64,000 bases of DNA from assembly GCA_030055465.1 (NCBI GenBank), contig JASFYF010000001.1:73399-137398 (forward strand). Reading direction: 5' to 3'. The notes below the pieces were generated by a model. It worked only from the letters and a program-made list of their open reading frames with translations, did not search any database and was not told where the DNA came from. Numbering within the stretch: position 1 is the first letter of the stretch; each line of letters starts with the position of its first letter. Of this stretch, positions 35,084 through 42,962 are shown one piece after another. This stretch comes from Candidatus Nezhaarchaeota archaeon. GTDB taxonomy: Archaea > Thermoproteota > Methanomethylicia > Nezhaarchaeales > WYZ-LMO8. The position numbers and the translations under genes were made by a program.

Positions 35084-36193
35084 GTGAAAGCCAAGGTGGT
35101 TGCTGTAGCTGCGCTTGCGGCTTTGGCTGTTGTGTTAGCGCTAGGCCAGCTAACAAACATCAAGGCTGAGGAGGCCAACAGCTTGGAACGCGTCGAGGCT
35201 GAAACCGCCGAGAACCTGCTGGCGATGTGCAGGTGCCTCTACAACCGCATAGAAGGCCTGACCTCCCTTAACAACATAACGTTACCTGAAGGGTTAGATG
35301 AAAAGATGGCCAACGCTTCCACGATGATTGACGAGCTTGAGGAACTTGTGAGCTCAGGGATGTACGACGCCGCAATTGCCAAGTCGATTGAAGTGATGAG
35401 GATCCTCAACCCCGTGTTAAACTACGTGTTAGCCAAGGTTAAGGCAGACGAGGGCATGGCCGAAAGGCTTAGGGTTATGGAGGAGGCGAGGCTCCGCATC
35501 CGCATCATGGAGAGGGTTGAAAGGATGCTAAACTCGACTGAGGCCCTGAACGTTTCCATCCCCGTTCAGGTCAAAGTCAAGATTTCAAACATCAAAGCGT
35601 TGATTCGCAACTCGAATGCAACCCACATCCTAGACGACGTTAAAGAGGCTATCGAGGAAGCCCTGGCAAGCATAAGCGCCAGGCTAAACGAGATAGTAGA
35701 GGCAAAGGTTGTCGTCGTGGTGGTGCCGGGCTGCCTTAAAGGGCCCTCCAAGTGGATTGAAGGCTCCGAGCCCGCCTCGTGGCTCCTTGAGAAGCATGGA
35801 GTGGAAAACGCGATAGCCAAGCTCAACGCAAGCGTGGAGAGGTTGAAGGAGGTTAAAGGCCTCCTAGAGGCTAAGTGCAACTCGACTGAGGCCCTTGAAG
35901 CAATAGACAGAGCCATAAAGGTCCACGAGAGAACAATAGAGAGGCTCGAATCCGTCAAGGACCTGAGCGGGGAGAAGCTAGCAGATAAGCTAAGAGAGAT
36001 AATCTCCGAACACATCGATGAAGGATCGAAGGTGGCATCATGGGCAGCGGAGAATAGGGCGCGCAAGAGAGGCACCGGCGGGCCGGGAGAGGCAGAGACC
36101 AGCTTAAACGCCACTAGAGAAATGGTTGGGGAGGCAATACAAGAACAAGAGAGAACACAGCAACAACAACGTGTTGAGCGGCCCAAACATTAG
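35084..36193 (+). CDS. Secreted helical (coiled-coil) protein
   Basis: GTG 35084 is preceded by AAGGTGA at the right spacing, so it is preferred to GTG 35075. The signal peptide (VVAVAALAALAVVLALGQL) is followed by long amphipathic helices with heptads (ERVEAETAENLLAMCRCLYN, IDELEELVSSGMYDAA). A central strand EAKVVVVVVPGCLKG interrupts two helical arms, and the tail is Glu/Gln-rich. Four Cys. No anchor at the C-terminus. Family unknown. Confidence 0.6.
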   Translation: MKAKVVAVAALAALAVVLALGQLTNIKAEEANSLERVEAETAENLLAMCRCLYNRIEGLTSLNNITLPEGLDEKMANASTMIDELEELVSSGMYDAAIAKSIEVMRILNPVLNYVLAKVKADEGMAERLRVMEEARLRIRIMERVERMLNSTEALNVSIPVQVKVKISNIKALIRNSNATHILDDVKEAIEEALASISARLNEIVEAKVVVVVVPGCLKGPSKWIEGSEPASWLLEKHGVENAIAKLNASVERLKEVKGLLEAKCNSTEALEAIDRAIKVHERTIERLESVKDLSGEKLADKLREIISEHIDEGSKVASWAAENRARKRGTGGPGEAETSLNATREMVGEAIQEQERTQQQQRVERPKH

Positions 36194-36270
36194 CACCCCT
36201 CTTTCTCTGTTCCTGACTTTGTCTCTGAAGGTTGCCCTCTGGAACGCCTTCAGCAGCTGGAGGCTATACG

Positions 36271-36288
36271 CTTTAAAAGTATAAAATA
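36271..36288 (+). promoter_or_regulatory. TATA box of the SPFH/zinc-ribbon group
   Basis: CTTTAAAAGTATAAAATA stands out in GC-rich flanks, about 70-85 nt before the GTG of the coiled-coil gene at 36357. This implies a leader of about 50-60 nt. It probably drives the coiled-coil and SPFH genes together. Confidence 0.5.
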
Positions 36289-36356
36289 CGGAAACTTACT
36301 CGTATGCTGTGGTCTCGGCAGCGACAAGATGCTGAGCGAAGAGGGGGTGAAGAGGA

Positions 36357-36893
36357 GTGAGTGGAGGGGAAAAGCTGGAGGGCATCCGCAGGGAGATGGG
36401 GCTACTTGAAAGGCTTATCAGCCGCATTCCGGGGTACCGGGGCTACAAGGAGAAGGAGCTTCGGAGAGAGAGCGACAGGCTTGTACGGATGGAGGCGGTC
36501 GGCAAGCTCAGGGACGCCAAGAACGCGTTGAGGAGAAGCCTTGCAAACCCGTTTACCGCTAAGAGGCTTTCAGATGAGGACTCCTGGAGGCTCAATGCGT
36601 TGATGTCCAGGTTGGACAGGGTGGTGCAACGCCTAGACAGGGCCGTTGCGGGCTATGCAGGGCTCTTCGACTCGGTTAAGGTCAAAGAAGACAAGCTGGA
36701 TGCCGTGCTCCAACACGACGTAGGCCTTATAGAGAAGGCTGAAGCCATAAGGAGCTGTGCGGAGGCCCTTGCTGGGATGGAGCTTGGCAGTGGTGATTGG
36801 AGGAGGGAGCTGGAGAGCTTGAGCTTAAAGGTTGATGAAATGGACTCGCTCATCGATAAGAGGGCGAACTTGCTTAGGGGTCTAGTTGATTAG
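36357..36893 (+). CDS. Coiled-coil protein encoded with SPFH/zinc-ribbon protein
   Basis: 178 residues, nearly all helical. Near residue 24 is IPGYRGYKEKELRRESDRL, a segment I associate with proteins encoded beside SPFH/zinc-ribbon genes in bacteria and archaea. The remainder is Leu/Asp/Lys-rich coiled coil (RLDRVVQRLDRAV). No membrane helix or zinc ligands. Only 30 bp separate its stop from the SPFH reading frame, so the two are almost certainly co-expressed and may interact. Confidence 0.62.
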   Translation: MSGGEKLEGIRREMGLLERLISRIPGYRGYKEKELRRESDRLVRMEAVGKLRDAKNALRRSLANPFTAKRLSDEDSWRLNALMSRLDRVVQRLDRAVAGYAGLFDSVKVKEDKLDAVLQHDVGLIEKAEAIRSCAEALAGMELGSGDWRRELESLSLKVDEMDSLIDKRANLLRGLVD

Positions 36894-36923
36894 ATGCTTA
36901 AAGGCTTAAGGAGGCGATGAAAT

Positions 36924-37964
36924 CTGCTGAAGGTTATTGAGTGGGTTGGCGCCAAGGAAGGAGACATAGTTTGGAGGTATCCGAGAGAGGAGATAACGTG
37001 GGGGGATAACCTAATAGTGCATGAGTATGAGGCGGCAGTCTTCCTCCGGGACGGCAAGGCCTACGACGTGTTCAGGGCTGGAAGACACGTTCTAACCACG
37101 GCGAACCTTCCAATATTGACAAAGGTCTTCTCCAAGCTGGCAGGCTTCGACAAGGTTCCTTTCAGGGCCACCGTAATCTTCGTCTCGCTGAAGCAATTTC
37201 AAGGCAAGTTTGGGGCCCAAGGCCAAACAAAGGAGCTTGCACCGCTCAAGTTCTACGGAAGCTTCTGGTTTAGGATTGAGGATCCCAATTTGTTCGTCAA
37301 CGAGGTCGTTGGCGGACAGGGGACCTACACCACGAGCGGGCTCCAAGACTTCTTGAGGGGATACTTCAACGAGGGACTCATAGACGCGCTAAGCCAGTAC
37401 TCGCTAGCCGAGGTCTACGGAAAGCTGGATGAAACAAGCTTCTTGGCCAAGAACGTCCTCTACGACTCGTTTAGGAGGATAGGCCTAGAACTCATAGACG
37501 TAAAGTTTGAGGGCATAGATACAACCCCCGAGTGGAGGGACAGGCTCTTCTTCCTGAGGACTGGGGTTTCAGCCGACGAGGTCCTTAGGATGCAGACGGT
37601 CCAGAAGGCCGCTGAGAGCCTCTCAAAGAGCCCTGGAGCCGCCGTGGGGGCCGGCATAGCGATTATTCCACCATTGTTTCAGCAGCCGACCGCGCAGGCT
37701 GCAGCCCAAACGCAGCAAGCTATCCTGTGCCCCAAGTGCAGCTTCCAAAACCCGCGTACAGCCAAGTTCTGCAGCAGCTGCGGAGCCCAGCTACAGGAGA
37801 TCGGCGCGACGTGTCCGAAGTGCGGAGCTGCAAACCCAGCTGGGGCAAGGTTTTGCACAAACTGCGGAGCCCAGCTACGGGCCTCCAACAAATGCCCGAA
37901 GTGCGGAGGCGAGGTCCAGCCTAGCGCAAGGTTCTGTCCAAGCTGTGGGGAGAAGCTAGCCTAA
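36924..37964 (+). CDS. SPFH-domain protein with three C-terminal zinc ribbons
   Basis: The homologous region starts before the first standard start codon. From 36924 the frame reads VIEWVGAKEGDIVWRYP, then HEYEAAVFLRDGKAYDVFRAGRHVLTT, matching virion-core/SPFH-like proteins that assemble on membranes. A TGA lies at 36918. AAGGAGG (36908-36914) is 9 nt before CTG 36924, so initiation at CTG is proposed (346 residues); a GTG at 37017 would cut 31 conserved residues. After an Ala/Gln linker come three ribbons: CPKC/CSSC, CPKC/CTNC and CPKC/CPSC. Likely a membrane scaffold; partners are discussed in the findings. Confidence 0.78.
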   Translation: MLKVIEWVGAKEGDIVWRYPREEITWGDNLIVHEYEAAVFLRDGKAYDVFRAGRHVLTTANLPILTKVFSKLAGFDKVPFRATVIFVSLKQFQGKFGAQGQTKELAPLKFYGSFWFRIEDPNLFVNEVVGGQGTYTTSGLQDFLRGYFNEGLIDALSQYSLAEVYGKLDETSFLAKNVLYDSFRRIGLELIDVKFEGIDTTPEWRDRLFFLRTGVSADEVLRMQTVQKAAESLSKSPGAAVGAGIAIIPPLFQQPTAQAAAQTQQAILCPKCSFQNPRTAKFCSSCGAQLQEIGATCPKCGAANPAGARFCTNCGAQLRASNKCPKCGGEVQPSARFCPSCGEKLA

Positions 37965-38109
37965 ACCGGCTTAGGTCATGTGGAAGGGTGCCTTACCTCT
38001 CCCATCGCGTTAAAACTAGGTGAAGGTCCCATAAACCCTCGGAAAGAGTTGGAAGCAAACGAATGCTAGAACGGCTTCAAGCGCCAACCAGGCCGCCACC
38101 TATCCTACC

Positions 38110-38127
38110 TTTTTTTTTTAAAAAAAA
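38110..38127. terminator. T10-A8 tract between convergent genes
   Basis: Ten Ts followed by eight As in the 247-bp gap between the SPFH gene (+) and the PRC-barrel gene (-). Archaeal transcription ends in T-runs, and this tract offers a T-run on both strands, so it can stop both convergent transcripts. Confidence 0.55.
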
Positions 38128-38211
38128 CTTCGGAGTGGCCGTTGGCCACCTCCACGTTCACCCTTTCCTACATCAAGCGGGAGCTTAGAGCCTCTTCAGG
38201 CATGCGGCTTG

Positions 38212-38604
38212 CTACACGTATTTTCTGCACTTATAGCAATACCATCTCTGGTACTGGGAGATCCAGCTGAGGGATCCTCCACAGGTAGGGCAGACTTGCG
38301 CCCTCTCTTGGAGCTGTGGAGGCTGCTGGGCTGCCGGTGCCTGCGCTGGGGGTGCCTGCGCTGGGCGGGGCTTGAGAAGCACGAAGTCGCCGACGGACTG
38401 CACGTCTTCCCACGGTATCTCCCTCGCCGAGCCGTCTTTGCCCTCCACGAGGAGGGATATGCCCATTCTTCCTATCGCGAAGCTTATGTCTTTGACTGCG
38501 CCTACCAAGTAGCCCTCTCCATCTACGACCTGCATGCCTATCAGGCGTTCCCTCGTCACGCTTCTCTCTCGAGGCTGTCGGGGTGCCTGCTCTCCTAAGC
38601 TCAT
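38212..38604 (-). CDS. PRC-barrel-like protein with C-terminal zinc ribbon
   Basis: ATG 38604 (MSLGEQAPRQPR) gives 130 residues. Residues about 20-75 look like a PRC barrel (RLIGMQVVDGEGYLVGAVKDISF, REIPWEDVQSVGDFVLLK). Then come a Pro/Ala/Gln linker and one zinc ribbon (VCPTCGGSLSWISQ, WYCYKCRKYV). PRC-barrel proteins act in RNA metabolism or membrane photosynthetic and division complexes. It shares the zinc-ribbon tail style with three neighbours. Convergent to the SPFH gene, divergent from the next membrane protein gene. Confidence 0.7.
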   Translation of the reverse strand: MSLGEQAPRQPRERSVTRERLIGMQVVDGEGYLVGAVKDISFAIGRMGISLLVEGKDGSAREIPWEDVQSVGDFVLLKPRPAQAPPAQAPAAQQPPQLQERAQVCPTCGGSLSWISQYQRWYCYKCRKYV

Positions 38605-38688
38605 GAATTTATGGTTTGCAACGAGGGAATTTAAAGGTTTGGCGGGCAACCAAATGCCTTAATAAGCTCGCCTAACAATTCTTAAAGC

Positions 38689-39363
38689 ATGGCGAAATCC
38701 CTAGATTGCATCTCCAGCGGTTTGGACACCGTCTCGAAGAACTTTGTCCTGTTCGTTCCCGCTCTGGCCCCGATAGTGGTGCAGCTCCTCTTCACGGCCT
38801 TGGCCTACGTGTTCTCCATCACCTACTTCTATCCTTACCACTTGATCTCGGTGCCGAACCCGTACATAATTCTGCTCGGAGCAATATTAGCCGCGATAGT
38901 GGGCTTCATAGCCTCCTGCATGCTTGTGGACATGACAAGGGACGTCTTAAACGGTCGCCCCGCAGACATTCGCAAGAGCTTCGACTACGTGAAGGGCAGG
39001 ATAGGAGTCCTATTCATCGTAGCAATACTCGCAGGCCTCTGCAGCGTAACAATAATCCTGCTCCCCGTAGCCATTTTCCTGGTGATAGCGGCTGTGGTTG
39101 AGGAGCTGAACGCTGTTGAAAGCCTGAGGGTTGCGTTCAGGTTTGTGGCCGACAATATCGGCGAGGTCGTGATATTCATAGTTGTGGTTATAGTGGTTGG
39201 CCTGGTCGCCTCCTACGGTCTCTCCCTGATTCCGCTGGTTGGATCATACGTAGGGGCTGTAGTGAGTTGGATTCTCAACGTCATCTTCACGGTCTCAGCC
39301 GTGCACCTTTACCATTCGCTAAAGGCTCCGCCCCCTCCCCCACCACCTCCGCCTCCCGCCTGA
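38689..39363 (+). CDS. Membrane protein with polyproline C-terminus
   Basis: 224 residues with about five or six membrane helices (for example FVLFVPALAPIVVQLLFTAL and IVVVIVVGLVASYGLSL). It resembles the membrane domain of glycerophosphodiester-type or DUF4013-like proteins. It ends LKAPPP followed by further prolines to a final Ala, a run of ten Pro on the cytoplasmic side. Such a tail commonly docks a partner protein. Leaderless or short leader; the ATG is 84 bp upstream of and opposite to the PRC-barrel start. Confidence 0.62.
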   Translation: MAKSLDCISSGLDTVSKNFVLFVPALAPIVVQLLFTALAYVFSITYFYPYHLISVPNPYIILLGAILAAIVGFIASCMLVDMTRDVLNGRPADIRKSFDYVKGRIGVLFIVAILAGLCSVTIILLPVAIFLVIAAVVEELNAVESLRVAFRFVADNIGEVVIFIVVVIVVGLVASYGLSLIPLVGSYVGAVVSWILNVIFTVSAVHLYHSLKAPPPPPPPPPPA

Positions 39364-39443
39364 GCCTCCACCCTCAAGCCCCGCCCGCGCGGGCGGGGCT
39401 TCCCAACAACAAACATTTTTCTTAAAATTCCCTCCAAGGCGGC

Positions 39444-40106
39444 ATGAGCGCAAATTATTTAATTGCTCGGCGCCTAAACGGCATAATAGCGCGGCGTGGG
39501 GAGGTTGGCTTGTCCTTCCTGAGGAAGCTCGCCGAGAAGGTTACTCCGCCAAAGGTCAACTTGGCGTTGAACCTTAAGAAGGACGTGTACTTCCTCGGCG
39601 AGAACCTTGAAGGCGAGCTGGTCGTATCATCCAACGACGACTTCAACGCCGACGAGGTGAGGTGCGAATTTCAGTGCGTTGAGGCGGCGAGGGTTCAAAG
39701 GAGGTTTTACGATTCGACTTCAAAGCGCGAGGTCGTAAGGGACGTGTGGGAGACGGCGACCCTGTACTCCGCGAGGCCGAGCCTCAGCGGGCCTGTGCAC
39801 ATGTCGAGGGGCTTCACCCAGAGCTACCCATTCAGCATAGGGATCCCGATAACTATGAAGCCCACGTATAAGGGGGTCGACAGGAGGGTTACGTGGACCA
39901 TCAAGGGAGTTGTGGCCGTAAAGAACAGGCCCGACGCGACAACCAAGGCGCTTGAGGTGCAGGTTGCCCAGCCGGCAACTACGCCAATAATAAAGGAGAA
40001 GGAAGTCATCAAGGAGGTTGTTATGATTCCGTGCAAGTACTGCGGGACGCTCTTCCCGCAGACCGAAAGCACGTGCCCCCACTGTGGGGCGAGGAGGACG
40101 GCGTAA
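39444..40106 (+). CDS. Arrestin-like (Spo0M/vacuolar-sorting type) protein with zinc ribbon
   Basis: 220 residues from ATG 39444. A start at TTG 39510 (GGGGAGG 6-7 nt upstream, TATA-like ATTATTTAAT at 39456) would give 198. The body is a beta-sandwich: LNLKKDVYFLGENLEGELVV, EVRCEFQCVEAARVQRRFY, FTQSYPFSIGIP and VTWTIKGVVAV, the order seen in arrestin/Spo0M proteins. A KEKEVIKEVV linker leads to a zinc ribbon (CKYCGTLFP, CPHCGARR). Arrestin folds bind membrane-protein tails, fitting the neighbours. Confidence 0.7.
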   Translation: MSANYLIARRLNGIIARRGEVGLSFLRKLAEKVTPPKVNLALNLKKDVYFLGENLEGELVVSSNDDFNADEVRCEFQCVEAARVQRRFYDSTSKREVVRDVWETATLYSARPSLSGPVHMSRGFTQSYPFSIGIPITMKPTYKGVDRRVTWTIKGVVAVKNRPDATTKALEVQVAQPATTPIIKEKEVIKEVVMIPCKYCGTLFPQTESTCPHCGARRTA

Positions 40107-40307
40107 GAAGCCCGGAGGCTTTGGGCACGTCGGCTCGTACCCCCAGCAACCATTGCATTAACCCATGGGCTGGGCCCTGCCGCGGAAAAATCCCCTTTAC
40201 GGCGAGAGACCTCTAACCATCATTTAAGCTCCGCCGCCATGCTGCTCCTCGCAGGCCTTAAATAGCTGGAGGAGAAACGCTTCCAACCCTGGAGATCGGG
40301 AGAGCAG

Positions 40308-41264
40308 ATGGCCCCCATAATCCGCATGGTCGGCTTAACCAAGAGGTTCGGCGGCTTCACCGCTGTGGACCGCCTCGACTTGGAGGTTGAGGAAGGGGAG
40401 ATACTAGGGCTGCTAGGCCCCAACGGGGCCGGCAAAACCACAACTATCCTCATGCTCGCAACGGTCCTCAAGCCCACCGAAGGCACGGTCTACATTGGGC
40501 CCTACGATGTGACGAAGGAGGCGGACAAGGCCAGAAGGCTTGTGGGGGTGGCCTTCCAGGAGCCGAAGCTCCTGTGGGTTGACTCGCCTTGGAGCGTCCT
40601 GAACTGGCACGCCAAGGTCTGCGGCCTTCCATCAGGTGAGAGGAGAAGGAGAATACGATGGGTGCTCGAGGAGCTTGGAATATGGGATGTGCGCTTCAAG
40701 AGCGCCCACTCCTTGTCGGGCGGCACCCGGAAGAGGGTTGAGGTCGCCAAGATACTAGTGCAGAGGCCTAAAATCGCGATTTTCGATGAGCCGACGGCCC
40801 AGGTGGACGTGGTGGGGAAGCACAAGATATGGGGCATGATTCGGGAGCTCAGGGACGAAGGATCAACAATAATATTGGCGACCAACGAGCTCCACGAGGC
40901 CGACGTGCTCTCCCAAAGGATTGCAATAATGCACAGGGGCAAGCTGCTGGTGTGCGACGAGCCAAGAAGGCTGAAGGACAGCATACCGGGCGGAGACGTA
41001 GTTGAAGTCTCGTTTGAAGGCGGCGTCCCCGAGATGGTAACTGAGGAGCTGAGGAGGATCCCAACGGTCGTGGAAGTCTCGGCGGCGAGGCAAAACCAAG
41101 TCAAGATATACCTCAACCGGGCTGAGGAGGCCCTGCCGAGGATCGCCGAGCTGCTATTGAGGCTGGGCCTGCAGGCAAAATCCATGCGCGTGAGCGAGCC
41201 CTCCCTCGACGACGTCTTCGCGCACTACACGGGTTTAACAATCGAGGAGGCCCAGAGAAGATGA
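40308..41264 (+). CDS. ABC-2 exporter ATP-binding protein
   Basis: 318 residues of the DrrA/NatA type. Walker A LLGPNGAGKTTTI, Q-loop AFQEPKLL, signature LSGGTRKRVEVAK, Walker B IAIFDEPTAQVDV, then the extra C-terminal subdomain ending LTIEEAQRR. Overlaps the first permease gene by 4 bp. TATA-like CTTAAATAG about 45-50 nt upstream. Cargo unknown (drug, lipid or polysaccharide). Confidence 0.88.
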   Translation: MAPIIRMVGLTKRFGGFTAVDRLDLEVEEGEILGLLGPNGAGKTTTILMLATVLKPTEGTVYIGPYDVTKEADKARRLVGVAFQEPKLLWVDSPWSVLNWHAKVCGLPSGERRRRIRWVLEELGIWDVRFKSAHSLSGGTRKRVEVAKILVQRPKIAIFDEPTAQVDVVGKHKIWGMIRELRDEGSTIILATNELHEADVLSQRIAIMHRGKLLVCDEPRRLKDSIPGGDVVEVSFEGGVPEMVTEELRRIPTVVEVSAARQNQVKIYLNRAEEALPRIAELLLRLGLQAKSMRVSEPSLDDVFAHYTGLTIEEAQRR

Positions 41265-42046
41265 TGAACCCCAAGAGGGTGTGGGTTGTTGCCGAGAGAG
41301 ACGTGAGGTCGCTCCTCCGGCAGAAGTCCATGCTTGCGATGAGGGTTGCCTGGTTCGCCGCGCAGGTGGCCTTCTTCGGGCTCATAGCGAACTACATGTT
41401 TCGGGAGGATGTCCTGGCAGCCATGGGTGGCAGCTACCTTGAGTACTACGTGGCCGGAATGGTGGTTACCATGCTCTACTCCACGGCCATCTTCATAGGG
41501 TACGACGTGTACGAGGAGGCGGATCACGGCGTCGTCGAGTACCTGTTAAGCCTCCCGGTTTCAAGGAGGGAACTAGTTGTTGGAAGGTCCATTGGCAGTG
41601 GGGTTAGAAGCTTGCTGCACGTGGGACCCATGATTGTCATAGCCCTCTACCTCACTGGAACGCCAAGCGCCCTCCAGCTATCAACATCGCTTTTCTGCCT
41701 CTTCCTCTTCGCCTTCGGGGCCTCGGGCCTCAGCATAACGGTAGCGGCGGCTTTGAAGTCGTCGGATCGATTCGACATACTCATGGGGGTCGTCGACGCG
41801 CTCGCGGTCAGGCTGAGCACGGCTCTCTACCCTGTTGCCTTCATGCCGTCCTACTATGGCGGCTTAGCCTCAATCAACCCAATCACGTTCGCCGCGGACC
41901 TCTTCAGGTGGGGTGCGGGGCTGGAGTCAGCGCTCCTAACACCGCCCCTCCTAGCGGTGGTCGGCATAGTCGCCTTCTCGTCGACCTTCACGTTCCTAGG
42001 AGTAGCCCTGTACGAGCGGAGGCTGGAGGGAGGCGGCTGGCGTTGA
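41261..42046 (+). CDS. ABC-2 type permease 1
   Basis: 261 residues with six membrane helices. The ABC2 hallmark (VEYLLSLPVSRRELVVGRSIGSG) follows helix 2. ATG 41261 overlaps the ATPase stop (ATGA). It pairs with the following similar permease to form a heterodimeric channel. Confidence 0.85.
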   Translation: MMNPKRVWVVAERDVRSLLRQKSMLAMRVAWFAAQVAFFGLIANYMFREDVLAAMGGSYLEYYVAGMVVTMLYSTAIFIGYDVYEEADHGVVEYLLSLPVSRRELVVGRSIGSGVRSLLHVGPMIVIALYLTGTPSALQLSTSLFCLFLFAFGASGLSITVAAALKSSDRFDILMGVVDALAVRLSTALYPVAFMPSYYGGLASINPITFAADLFRWGAGLESALLTPPLLAVVGIVAFSSTFTFLGVALYERRLEGGGWR

Positions 42047-42810
42047 GGGCGTTGCTGGCCGTCGTTGAGAGGGACTTCAGGTACTTCCTCCGGTATAGGT
42101 GGTGGATTGCGGGGATGGTGAGCATGAACCTCGCGGACCTGTTCATAATGGCCTTGGTCTACGCGAGGATGACGAATCCAGACGTGGTGGTGGACTACTT
42201 CGTGTTCTTCGCTCCGGGACTGACGGTGACCGCGGCCTTCGCCGCGGCGTTCATGATTGGACGCGAGGTGAACATGGAGCTCCGCCGCGAGGTAACCCAC
42301 TACATGCTTAGCCTTCCAATAGAGAGGTGGAAGCTTGCTGCCGGCAGGGTTATTTCAGGCGGGATTAGGGGGGTAGCCTACGTTGCCCCCCTCCTCGCAA
42401 CCACGCTCGCCATAACCAACGCCTACACCGGGCGCCTGCCCACGCCCCCAGAGCTGCTGACAGTTTTGGCAGTCCTCTCCTCGCTTTGCCTTGGAACCTC
42501 CGGCCTGAGCATCGCGTTGGCCCTCTCAACAAAGAGCTTCGAGAAGTACGTGACGGCTAGAAGCGTGGTGTACTACGCCTTGTTCTTCTGCAGCACGGTC
42601 TTCTACCCCCTAAGCCTCGTAGAGAGGGTTTTCCCTCCCCTGGCGATCCCCGCCCGCCTGAACCCCGTGAGCTGCGGAGCCGACCTCTCCAGGGCTCTGC
42701 TGCTCGGCTGGGCTGAGCCTACACCATTCATGCTTGTCGACGTGCTGCTCTACGCGCTTGTCTTCGGGCTGCTCGCAGCCTCTTCCTATGCGAGGACAAC
42801 GCGTAAGTGA
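42043..42810 (+). CDS. ABC-2 type permease 2
   Basis: TTG 42043 overlaps the TGA of permease 1 and gives 255 residues; the frame extending back to 41908 is inside permease 1. Six helices with a parallel motif (THYMLSLPIERWKLAAGRVISGG) show that it is a paralogue of permease 1, likely by tandem duplication. Confidence 0.83.
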   Translation: MRALLAVVERDFRYFLRYRWWIAGMVSMNLADLFIMALVYARMTNPDVVVDYFVFFAPGLTVTAAFAAAFMIGREVNMELRREVTHYMLSLPIERWKLAAGRVISGGIRGVAYVAPLLATTLAITNAYTGRLPTPPELLTVLAVLSSLCLGTSGLSIALALSTKSFEKYVTARSVVYYALFFCSTVFYPLSLVERVFPPLAIPARLNPVSCGADLSRALLLGWAEPTPFMLVDVLLYALVFGLLAASSYARTTRK

Positions 42811-42877
42811 AGGCCGTCGAATTGTCGGGTCTGCTTGAGCCCGACCGGGGGGTTCACACGTGGGCTTAAAAACAACG

Positions 42878-42941
42878 GGTTGGGGCTTCAACCATTCAGG
42901 CCCCAACCTTTTTATAGTCAACGCAGGATGTAACCCTGCGT
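42878..42941 (+). promoter_or_regulatory. Two hairpins and TATA box before the NhaD/ArsB-type gene
   Basis: GGTTGGGGC (42878-42886) pairs with GCCCCAACC (42900-42908), followed by T5, which may terminate the ABC-2 operon. The same T-run forms TTTTTATA, a TATA box for the next gene. ACGCAGG (42921-42927) pairs with CCTGCGT (42935-42941) in what would be the leader. GGTTGGAGGG (about 42945-42954), containing the Shine-Dalgarno, could alternatively pair with the CCCCAACC arm. Confidence 0.45.
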
Positions 42942-42962
42942 GAAGGTTGGAGGGCCTTTAAA

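Noticed and set aside
34828..35178. N-terminal extension of the A-type flavoprotein
   Set aside because: Family proteins begin near 34827; the extra 117 residues are low-complexity and cover the divergent promoter region.
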